A DNA stretch of 64,000 nucleotides, from positions 10,295,821 through 10,359,820 of the forward strand of contig JAUPFP010000002.1 of assembly GCA_036925085.1 (NCBI GenBank), read 5' to 3'. The notes beneath the pieces are model-generated. The model was not told where the DNA came from, searched no databases, and saw nothing but the letters and a program-made list of their open reading frames with translations. The DNA comes from Brachycybe producta. Its lineage: Eukaryota > Arthropoda > Diplopoda > Playtdesmida > Andrognathidae. Positions 40,901 to 47,377 of the stretch are shown here, one piece after another. Position 1 is the first letter of the stretch, and each line of letters starts with the position of its first letter. The translations under genes and the position numbers were made by a program.

Positions 40901-42865
40901 AAACATTAATTCAGCTTGCTAATTGTAAAAAAAATACGAGGTTACTGAGAATACATTGCGAACATGTTCTGTTCATGGTTGAACACTCCGGCCACAGAAC
41001 AACGAACCGAACACTGTTCGCGAACAATATAGACCATCTTTCCGAACATTTCTCTGTAACAACATTTTTTTCGTTGTTCTGTTCAGCTCCGATCTATTAC
41101 TTATCTGTTTTTGCCTGTCACATCAAAGGATGTTCGTGTTCGTGCCAGAAGTAGTTTGAACGTCTCGGTGAACATTTTCTTCCGAACATTAATTCAGCTT
41201 GCTAAATGAAAAAAAAAATGAGGTTACTAACTGAGAATGCGTTGCGAACATGTTCTGTTCATGTTTGAACACTCCGGCCACAACGAACAGAACAACGGAA
41301 CCTGTTCTTTTGAAATGTTCGCGAACAATGTGTTCTGTTCTAGTCTGGACACGACTTTAAATGATTTTTTTTTGTATAATGCATTAAAATCAATGCATTG
41401 ATTTATACGATAAGAGGTTGGAATTTTCGGAGAAAAAAAATTTCTTTAGATTTATTCTCGAAGATCTTTTCTTTTGACTTTTTTAAAAAGTTGTTTAAAG
41501 GTGTTTTAAAGCTTTTTTTTTTTTTTTTTGAAGATTTGAGTGTTGTGGTGAAGGAACCACTTACAGAGGCATTTTTTGGATTTGCTTTATTATGTATTCA
41601 TATCATGTAAATGTGGATGATTTTGGAGATCATGGGGTCCACACAAATCTAGTTAATCCAGTCAAGTTTTTTGTGTGTATTTTGAGGTGTGTGTTACTTG
41701 CTAGTTTTTGAAGCACATTTTTTTAAGAAAAAATAGGGGTTATGATTTTTTTAAACGTGATTTTGCTAAGATTAGCGAAAATGGTTTTTTTTCTTCTTTG
41801 GTTAAAATTTTTTTGGTAATATGGTAATTTTATCTCTTTTTTAAAATTCAACAATGCATAAGAAGAACGGAAATCCTTTTAGAATGTTAATTTTTTTTTT
41901 CGTTTTGTAATTGCTTTATTTAATTTTGAAATACTTAAAAGGGTACTTTCAACTTTCAGGGTCGCCAAGAGCGGGTCTGGGCCCCTGTTAAACAATAATA
42001 CTGGGCCCGATGACAGAAAACTGCGTATAGATTGAAATTGGTTTTTTTTTATTTTTCTGTAATATAATAATCGAAGACTTTGAACCTGAAACTATAAACA
42101 CTATTATTACTACGTATTACGATTACTGACAACGTGATTAAAAAAAAATTATACAACAAAATCACAAATTATAAAATTGAATAGTGATTTGTAAAAAACA
42201 AAAACAAATCCAGACCCGGGCCCTGCAGGTTGCACGAGCCCAGGGAATTTGTTCCGGCTTCCCCCCCCCCTCCCGTCGGTCCTGTCGCTTGAGACGTTCT
42301 ATAGAACATAATAGCCACTACCCAGTGGCGTCATCTAAGAATACAAAAACAAAATAAATACCTATAAAACCACCTTAACCCCAATGCTAAAATTATACCT
42401 AAATTTAAAACTGAAACTGTGTTTAATACCACTTTTATAGTCGGCATTTCAAGTTCGCGTCCTTTTAGGTTTTTATATAGACTACAATTTACAACACGGA
42501 GAGAACATTAGTGTGAAATGTTGACTATAAACGCAGCATTACAACTAATGGCATTGGTATATGCTTTTAAGAAATTGTATTTGCTTTGATGTCAACGAAA
42601 CCTTTAAAATGACGATTTGTGGTGGTGGTGTTGGAATAAAAAAAATCACTTAATGTCTGCAATGAATTTTATTTTAACTTTTGTTCATTTCTCTTTTTCA
42701 ACTAAGTATAGGTTTGCTTGGAAATTGTTTTTATGTTAGTTTTTTTTGGCTTTCGTAAAAAAAAAACTTCTTGTAGGTTTCTCGAAAAACTAACTTCGTG
42801 AAAATGGTTTTCAGCCATCAGGTGTTTTTTTTTGTTGTAACTTTTATTTTTCTTTATAATGTTTG

Positions 42866-42940
<75 letters not shown>

Positions 42941-45900
42941 ATCGTTATGTGCTGATCGGCAATCATCGTGATGCTTGGATTTACGGAGCTGCCGATCCGA
43001 GCGGTGGAACTGCAATCTTGGTTGAACTTACGAGAATCTACGGCAAACTACTAAAAAAGGGTTAGTTTTGCTTTTATAAAGTTGTCGCGGCAATAATAAG
43101 TCAGAGGGCGATCAAGTGGAAGAAGAAGAAAAATATGAATTCTAATACAAATTTTTATATATACAGTATAAATATACAGCGCGCGGATTTTTATGCACTA
43201 TATGAAGCAAGTGTTTCTCAATTTGTAGCTCAAGTGCCAATTGTGAAGTAATCACCATGATCATCATTAGAGCAAGTGCAGTTATGCTTTTTTCTAATAA
43301 AAAAGGCTGGTTAGAAACTAGATGTCTGCTTACTATCAGTTGTCAGTTAGACTGCTAGCCTCTAACCAGTGTTTTTGATTGAAAAATAAAACCATAATTG
43401 TCGGTTGATCTAAACGGGATTGTTATTTCACAATTGGATCTTGCACCACAGGTTGGGATACATTTGCTTTGATATTGCATAAAAATCCGAGCTCTAATAA
43501 TATAATAAGGTTGCAACAACCATTTTATATAAACTCCAGTTTGTGCTTCTTTCTACTTTTCCAAAAACACTTTTCATTTTTATGAGAATCATAAAAGAGA
43601 GAATTTGCATATACACACTTATTTCATAGTGACTTTTTCTATCGTTGCTTTTCTCACCTTCGCTCTCTCTCTCTCTCTCTTTCGGTGTTGTTGCCATTTG
43701 CATACTTAGCGAACAAAATGTAATTTAATAGCAAAATTAAAATGAAATTGTTGGGTTGTAGTTAACCGCGGTAACAATTTTTTGAGGCTATGGTAGTATT
43801 GGTGGTGAGGTTTTTGTGGTGCAAATAGTTTACAAATTTTCATTTACGAGAGAACCTCTTTTGTTAATATACTTTTACCAGATGAATTTGTTCGTATTTT
43901 TCTCGAAAAGTACCATTCCCCCCCCCTTTCTTAAGTTATTACGAACATCAACTGTATATAAAAGAATCATCTGGATTATTTCATTTTGCTAAAACTCTCG
44001 AGCAACCAAAACAATTAATTTGTTTTGATATAAATATATTTTTTAAAAAAAAATTAATTGCGAGGTTTTTTTCTTCTTCTGTTTAGGTTGGAGGCCGAGA
44101 CGAACGATTGTTTTCTGTAGTTGGGGTGCTGAAGAATTCAATTTAATCGGTTCAACCGAATGGCTCGAAGTAAATAACTTTTAACGGGTTTTGACTCAGT
44201 AAAATTTACGAACAGGACTAAATTGTCCCTCTGCAAATTAATTAATCAAAGTAGTTTTAGTACCTTTATGTATTTATTTTGTTTAGTCCGTCTGCTTTTT
44301 TAATTAAGCTAACATTAAATGGAATAAAATTAAAAATTTAATAATTTCACACAAATAGGAACACATAAAAGTTTTGCAAGAAAGAGCCGTTGCGTACATT
44401 AACGTAGACATTGCTGTAACGGGTGAGTTTTTAGATTTACGGCTAACAACTATAATATCATCAAATACTAAATGAAACTTTATTTTATTGAATTTTTAAA
44501 GGCAACCATTCGTTATCTGTGTCTGCATCTCCATTGCTATACAAAGCGATCTACGATGTAACGCAAAACGTACCCAATCCTAACGCTGCAGAAGTGAGTG
44601 AAGGAAGAAGAACAATTTATGATACTTGGCTCAAATCGTATCCAAACAACCGCAATTCGACATCGTACTTTTTGCACTCGCTTCTCGTCAACGGTGGAGG
44701 TGTCGACAGCTTTCGTTTGCAGGAATCGAGATTCCTTCGTGAAGCTCTAGAAGGAATCCGTCCACGGTGCATACATTATCGACTTAAATACTTGTTGGTC
44801 GCAAATTTTAAATGTTGTTTCGTGAATTTAGTGTACGCAAATTGCACGGAAACACCGATTATTCGGCATTTTTCAACAGAGCTGGAATACCGTCATTAGA
44901 TCTAACTTACACTTACATCTATGTAAGAGAATTTGTTGTCACAAAGCTTATTTTATGTATTGACAACTAAAACAATGTTTTGTTTCATATAGCCTGGAGC
45001 GTATCCACTTTATCACACGGCCTTCGACAACTTTCATACCATAGAAACATTTGTCGATCCAACTTTTAAAGTGATTTTAATATTTTTCTCAGCGTTTTTC
45101 ATTTTGAAGAAGTCAAATCAAACATTATTATAAATATATTTTAATTTGTTTAGTATCATCAAGCAGTGTGTCAAACAGTTGGTGACCTTCTCAGAGATCT
45201 TTCGGATTCTCGGTTTTTGCCGTTCAATGCATTTCATTATGCACAAGTGATGAAAGATTTATTGCAATCTCTCCAACTACACTTTGACCTTATCCCACAA
45301 TTTAAGAAGGACCTCAAGGATCATCACGTCGAAATCGGTAACTTTAAAAAAAAGTTTAACAGTTTTGTTGTTCTAACGAGTGAGATTTGCATTTAGAATG
45401 GCTCGATCAGGCGATTCAGAACTTCACAAGAGCTGCCTTCGATTTCCATGCACGTCAAGAAAAAGTCGACTTAACAAAGTATGCGAAACTTTCTTACTTA
45501 AATGAAGTTAAATTATAATAAAGCTAATAACGTGACTAATTTTTGTCTTTTATCATAATTTAGTCCTTTGGAAGTTCGACGGTTTAATGATCAGTTAATG
45601 CTTTTGGAAAGAGCGTTTCTTGATCCTCAGGGGTTACCTGGACAGCCACTGAATAGGTAATGAAAGGGGGGAAAATGGCATCTGATGTTTCATTAAAAAC
45701 AGAGTGCATCACCTTCTCGGGGGAAAGTTGAACATAGAAACTAAACATTTTATGAAAAGTAAACCTTTCTAGTGCGCAGTGGACAACTTTGTGACAGCAA
45801 ACATTGGCAGTGTACACAGATATAAATCATTATATCGTTTTTTTGTCTGTTTCAGGCATATCATTCAGGGTCCAGTCAGAGCTCGTACATTCGGAGATGA

Positions 45901-46045
45901 TAGCTTTCCAGGTTTAGTTGATCTGCTAGCTAACACGTCTCAATTTCCAGATCCACTCCAAAGGTGGGCAGCTCTGAGGCAACATCTCAGCGTTCTCGTA
46001 TTCACCGTCCAGTCGGCTGCCAGCACTCTTGCCGAGGTAGTTTGA
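10459..46045 (+). CDS. NAALADL1: M28B zinc metallopeptidase, glutamate carboxypeptidase II-like, type II membrane protein
   Basis: Seventeen coding exons: 10459-10877, 13922-14198, 17995-18120, 29420-29609, 30527-30620, 36784-36873, 38612-38697, 42941-43060, 44087-44169, 44359-44422, 44502-44766, 44832-44922, 44993-45070, 45154-45337, 45397-45478, 45564-45656, 45856-46045. They join in frame to 843 codons. The first exon encodes a cytoplasmic tail and a single hydrophobic signal-anchor ([20 protein letters not shown]), so the enzyme domain should be extracellular. Then come RPHLAGT, the protease-associated domain, and the peptidase core. Family zinc ligands and catalytic residues are all present: His in GNHRDAW, Asp in AADPSGG, Glu-Glu in WGAEEF, Asp in YINVDIA, His in [10 protein letters not shown]. 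The dimerisation domain contains [26 protein letters not shown] and the AYTY-like segment favour NAALADL1 over FOLH1, but I recalled those sequences and could not run a tree. Exon 11 has about 30 extra residues. First-half introns reach 11.3 kb; those between exons 9 and 17 are 59-199 bases. Confidence 0.94.
11121..11780. repeat. 20-bp minisatellite, about 31 units, two interspersed variants
   Basis: Lies in intron 1 of the peptidase gene. The unit is GTTGCAGACTAGAATAGTTT, with a second variant carrying GTTGGAAACT in its first half. From 11141 to about 11500 units are nearly identical within each class and in strict 20-base register; from there to 11780 they accumulate substitutions. Variant order is roughly: one GCAG, one GGAA, three GCAG, four GGAA, then a run of nine GCAG. 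No spacers exist, so it is not a CRISPR array. The GGAA variant shares GAAACTAGAA with the termini of foldback family A. Confidence 0.9.
11940..12260 (+). repeat. Dispersed repeat, inverted relative to 26.80-27.30 kb
   Basis: The segment with AACATTTTGTCAACTG, ACAGAACAGTT and AAACACAGAACAAAACCC is matched in reverse orientation near 26800-26990. Its left end, with GACAATTTTAAAAC and TCTGCG, is matched in reverse near 27240-27300. The other copy is interrupted by a 206-bp element. Identity of the parent element is unknown. Confidence 0.45.
12725..12744 (+). repeat. Uninterrupted G20 tract
   Basis: Twenty consecutive G residues in intron 1 of the peptidase gene. The tract could form a G-quadruplex and is a likely site of length error in sequencing or assembly. 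Confidence 0.9.
13060..13700. repeat. Degenerate tandem repeat, about three copies
   Basis: The phrase AACTTCTTGGGCCAGTTGAGCCCT (first copy near 13087) recurs as ACTTCTGGGGCCAGTTGAGC near 13402 and as a decayed CATTTCTTGGACCAGTAGACC near 13542. Each is followed by GGCATTTGTAAA-like and TAGCCGTTTTT-like sequence. Spacing varies (about 315 and 140 bases), so the array has lost or gained sequence. G or C runs separate the copies. Confidence 0.5.
14199..17994. other. Intron 2 of the M28B peptidase
   Basis: A 3.8-kb intron. It holds a family A copy at 15213-15431, a C18 run at 15671-15688 and degenerate AACTGCAGTTA-type inverted motifs at 16370-16800. The (GT)n-like patch near 17483 and purine-rich stretches at 17240-17530 are simple sequence. 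Open frames here are T-rich chance frames. Confidence 0.4.
15213..15431. mobile_element. Foldback family A copy
   Basis: The left arm (GTTAGAAACTAGAA, then GTTGATATCTTTCAAAATA) and right arm (TTTTGAAAGATATCAACATG, then CTTCTAGTTTCTAA) form an almost complete hairpin of about 219 bases. It is one of the best-preserved copies. Confidence 0.65.
18957..19216. mobile_element. Two right halves of foldback family A
   Basis: Right arms at about 18957-19040 and 19138-19216 lie in the same orientation, each followed by the family's flanking phrase (ACCTGAAATACAG-like, then TTTACACTTTA). They are truncated copies lacking the left arm. Confidence 0.5.
20380..20990. repeat. Diverged tandem repeat of about 155-165 bp
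   Basis: AGTTTAGCTTCATTTTAAGC near 20435 recurs near 20601, 20729 and 20917 with changes, each followed by ATTTTAGAATA-like sequence, an (AT)CTCGAG motif and an AAACTAAGCTTAAA-like stretch. A lone related piece lies at 39960-40075. There is no open frame across the array. Confidence 0.5.
22197..22323. mobile_element. Foldback element around CCACTTTTGGTGGTCGA
   Basis: The left arm CCACTTTTGGTGGTCGATTT is the inverse of the right arm AAATCGACCACCAAAAGTGG, and further inner pairing involves TGCAAAAT / ATTTTGCAG. Loose copies of the GTGGTC motif scatter from 21700 to 22040. Total length is 127 bases with no coding potential. Confidence 0.5.
23197..23915. mobile_element. Cluster of three foldback family A copies
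   Basis: Copies at about 23197-23490 (both arms), 23570-23670 (left half) and 23723-23915 (both arms) follow each other in intron 3 of the peptidase gene. The repeated arms would allow many alternative hairpins. Confidence 0.6.
25195..25400. mobile_element. Hairpin element related to the 38.0-38.4 kb duplication
   Basis: CATGTCTTCATTTCCC and GGGAAATGAAGACATG form a near-perfect hairpin with a short loop at 25246-25296. The flanking phrases CCACTCTGAATTGG, CTAACATTT and GGAATGTATT recur at 38.05-38.42 kb. Confidence 0.5.
26530..26785. repeat. 22-bp minisatellite, locus 1
   Basis: About eleven units around TTTTTGACGAATGTTCGCCA with varying final bases. On the minus strand all three frames stay open because the unit has no stops, which produces a long but meaningless open frame. 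The same unit forms a second array at 61.22-61.48 kb. Confidence 0.8.
27003..27208. mobile_element. 206-bp inverted-repeat element with probable 9-bp target duplication
   Basis: The termini ACAGGCATTTAGAAATCGG and CCGATTTCTAAATGCCTGT are inverse, and pairing continues through GTTGGCTCCG / CGGAGCCAAC and TCTAATTGGTT / AACCAATTAGA, about 80 bases per arm. Flanks are CTTGAGCCG (26994-27002) and CTTGAACCG (27209-27217), a 9-bp duplication with one mismatch. It has no coding capacity and sits inside the repeat that matches 11.94-12.26 kb. Confidence 0.65.
28469..28602. mobile_element. Foldback element, AT-rich
   Basis: The arm TGTCCTTAACGGGACTCTGT pairs imperfectly with ACGGAATCCAGTTAAGGACA, and the inner arms ATAATTCAACTAAA / TTTAGGTGAATTAT also pair. 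The GGGCTCTGTA motif recurs near 28765 and 37878, hinting at a family. Confidence 0.45.
29610..30526. other. Intron 4 of the M28B peptidase
   Basis: 917 bases holding a CT microsatellite near 29647-29669 and the unrecognised open frame at 30181-30471. Nothing else is evident. Confidence 0.4.
30181..30471 (+). CDS. Unrecognised 96-codon open frame inside an intron of the M28B peptidase gene
   Basis: An open frame from ATG at 30181 to TAA at 30469-30471, lying between peptidase exons 4 and 5. The stretch is richer in GC than its surroundings and its codons look less T-biased than the intron. The predicted product begins [20 protein letters not shown] and is basic, with no signal peptide or obvious motif. 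It is not needed by the peptidase reading frame, because exons 4 and 5 join directly in phase. I do not recognise a family. It could be a nested small gene, a decayed processed copy of a gene, or chance. An overlapping frame from 30104 is also open, which weakens the coding case. Confidence 0.2.
   Translation: MSPPVTWIEHLPETEVGKCFKSRLCTNYPRLASFDRKYIATTLPRPSTSFLLPKSLSKVVCLPKALKRLINFSETFENVDQFFERKIFKSRLLRIP
31227..31765. mobile_element. Inverted-repeat element (family G) with a family A copy nested inside
   Basis: The left end at 31227-31298 (AATAGATATTTGG...GGCGCCACTG) is the imperfect inverse of the right end at 31690-31765 (CAGGCGCCGCCATC...AAATATCTATT). A family A foldback occupies about 31360-31628 between them. 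Another copy of the right end lies at 42290-42370. The arrangement indicates that family A inserted into an older element. Confidence 0.5.
32185..32660. mobile_element. Probable inverted-repeat element with CCTATCACAC ends
   Basis: CCCCTATCACACTAGG at 32188-32203 is matched in reverse by CTCGTGTGATAGGAGC near 32642-32657. A perfect 28-base palindrome TACGAATCTTGCAA/TTGCAAGATTCGTA sits at 32226-32253. Ends are short and interior pairing is poor, so this call is tentative. Confidence 0.35.
33146..33662. mobile_element. Element with ~100-bp inverted ends and a possible transposase remnant
   Basis: The left end AGTGTCCCAAAAATGTATAC...TTGTTAATAACTGCCATG is the inverse of the right end ...CATGGCAGTTATTAACAA...GTATACATTTATTTGGGGGACACT. 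Inside, the minus strand reads [12 protein letters not shown] and the plus strand reads ENGGHFKNM, short phrases reminiscent of the C-termini of Tc1/mariner-type transposases. Being on opposite strands, they cannot belong to one intact gene. Interpretation is tentative. Confidence 0.45.
35628..35773. mobile_element. Inverted-repeat element, family E, copy 1
   Basis: GGTTACGATTAAACTAC...AATACGGAATA on the left pairs with TTCCGTATAGTAGTATAATCG on the right. The interior GCAAGCAATGCG...TTGGCTGTGA is shared with the copy at 50174-50336. Length is about 146 bases, with no coding potential. Confidence 0.5.
36874..38611. other. Intron 6 of the M28B peptidase
   Basis: 1.7 kb. A CpG-richer patch at 37140-37210 (GCGCCCCTATTTCTGCGCGCC) resembles the edge of an older element. 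A GA tract lies near 37263 and the 184-bp tandem duplication at 38040-38420. Confidence 0.4.
38040..38420 (+). repeat. Tandem duplication, period about 184 bp
   Basis: GGGAATGTATTGCACCCAAC near 38080 and 38264 each lead into the same sequence: TTCCGGCACTTCCGGTTCATG, CATTGTCATGAGCTTCT and AAGAGCCCAACCGCTTCCA. The two copies differ at scattered positions. Related phrases occur at 25.2 kb. Confidence 0.7.
40701..41361. mobile_element. Inverted-repeat element with an internal tandem duplication
   Basis: The left end GCCGGGTCCAGATTAGAACA is matched in reverse by TGTTCTAGTCTGGACACGAC at the right end, both next to TTTAAA. The interior is a tandem duplication of about 275 bases: CCGAACATTTCTCT at about 40767 and 41042, CATCAAAGGATGTTCGTG at about 40843 and 41118. 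It is also full of GTTCGCGAACAA-type palindromes. Confidence 0.6.
42870..42937 (+). repeat. (TTA)n microsatellite abutting a splice acceptor
   Basis: About 22 uninterrupted TTA/ATT triplets end in TTATTCAG, the acceptor of peptidase exon 8. The tract takes the place of the normal pyrimidine tract. Confidence 0.9.
43180..43500. mobile_element. Family B inverted-repeat element, eroded
   Basis: CGGATTTTTATGCA on the left and GATATTGCATAAAAATCCGAG on the right, with the interior phrases TTTCTCAATTTGT, AAGTGCCAATTGTGAAGTAAT and GGCTGGTTAGA shared with the copy at 59914-60230. Lies in intron 8 of the peptidase gene (43061-44086), which otherwise holds a CT tract near 43663-43681 and AT-rich DNA. 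Confidence 0.55.
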
Positions 46046-47377
46046 CATGGAAAACTATTATTTCGAGATAGAACTGAAATCGAAGACATTATAGCGGGTC
46101 TTCGAAGACTAAACCAAACGAGCAAGGTTTGATATTAGTTGAATCTGTTCCAGCAGAAAGATATAATAGCTCATTTAGAGTGTCGCAAAAACAGGTCGAG
46201 TTATCACTCGGTTGTCTTTTAATTTTTTGAGCTCAAATTGATCGTAGTTCAATTTTGAAAAGCTACCGTGGGTCCTCGCTTTGTACATTGTATATAATGT
46301 ATATTCTTTCGTCACTTGCATTTTCTTTGCGTAAACTGTAATACGATATTTATTAATAATGTGATGATGATGATGATTGATGAATTGTAAGCTTCCAGTA
46401 AAAATTCACACGGGTATTGAGAAAATAAATTTTAAAACATACTTTTTTTTTTAAATTAACGTATGTTTATTATTTATTTTCATCGAAACGTTTTTAAAAA
46501 CAATGATTAGCATAAGAAATAAAACTTTTTTATCGTAAAAATTGCTATGAAAAGAGGAAGAAAATAGTTTCATTTTCAAATTAAATGATTTTAGGCATGA
46601 TTTTTAAGTACTTTTATAAGTATAATAAACGTCACTGGAATTGTGGTTTAAAGAAAAACTTTTAAAGCCTTCTAGAAAACTAGAAGAGTAATTGAATCAT
46701 TTCATGGTATTTTCAGGTTAGCATTAAAAATAAACTTGTATTTTCAGTTTGAAAATGTCTTAGTTTTATTGACTTCTGAGGGCGATATTTTTTTTAGCCA
46801 ACTTAAAATTGAAAATCAAAAATGAAGAAGCTGAAATTGCCATGAAAAGTTTCATTTCCTCTTCTAGTTTTTAAAAAAACTTTCAATTTCTTCGTAATAT
46901 TGCTTCTGAAATGCAGAATAATCAAGGGGGGCCCCCATTACAGAAAGATATTATCATATCTAACTCATAACCTTGTAACAGTCACAAAATATTATGCCAT
47001 ACAATGTCATATCTGCCACTGACTCATGTACAGCATAATATGACAGTCATGAAATAATAGCGTACAAAGAGTGTATCATAAGTTATGACTGTCACAATTT
47101 TATGATTTTTTTTTCCTGTATTGAGGGCTTAGTTTTATATAGGCCTTGCAAGAAAAGAAAATATTATGACGTATGTCAGATTGTGTATCTCTTATTTACT
47201 TCTGTACAAAAGCACGTAAAGAGAACGTAGTCGAAAAAAGGTTCTCTGTTATTGGTTAATTTGAATTTTGACGTCACTTCTTAATATTTTCTTTTCTTGC
47301 AAAGCCTATAGTTAGTTGCCTTTCTTCATTTGTATATTTTGCAATTTCTGCTTTATAAAACTTCTCAAGACGTTTTG
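46046..47377. other. Convergent interval between the M28B peptidase and CCDC9
   Basis: Holds the peptidase 3' untranslated region, a family A copy at about 46666-46891, a family F copy at about 46926-47132 (GGGCCCCCATTACAGAAAG...TGACTGTCACAATTTTATG) and the CCDC9 3' flank. A paired phrase, TATAGGCCTTGCAAGAAAAG near 47137 and its inverse CTTTTCTTGCAAAGCCTATA near 47292, forms another foldback of about 175 bases. Confidence 0.5.
46424..46430 (+). terminator. Polyadenylation signal of the M28B peptidase
   Basis: AAATAAA about 380 bases past the stop codon at 46045, followed by a T-rich stretch. It would terminate the transcript about 950 bases short of the convergent CCDC9 stop codon. Confidence 0.4.

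Larger units (their letters stand above)
38698..42940. other. Intron 7 of the M28B peptidase, 4.2 kb
   Basis: Contains two family A terminal fragments near 39853-39900, a copy of the 20.4-kb tandem repeat at 39960-40075, the 40.7-41.36 kb element and a family G fragment at 42290-42370. A (TTA)n tract runs up to the acceptor. An ATGGCGCCACTAG / GACGCCATCTA pair near 39577 and 39790 may be another eroded inverted element. Confidence 0.45.

Noticed and set aside
42859..43065. Open frame with a poly-tyrosine run
   Set aside because: The Tyr run is the translated (TTA)n intron tract. Only the part from 42941 is coding, as peptidase exon 8.
44767..44899. Continuation of the exon 11 frame to a stop after [14 protein letters not shown]
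   Set aside because: The conserved sequence [18 protein letters not shown] is in another frame of the same stretch, so an intron lies at 44767-44831.
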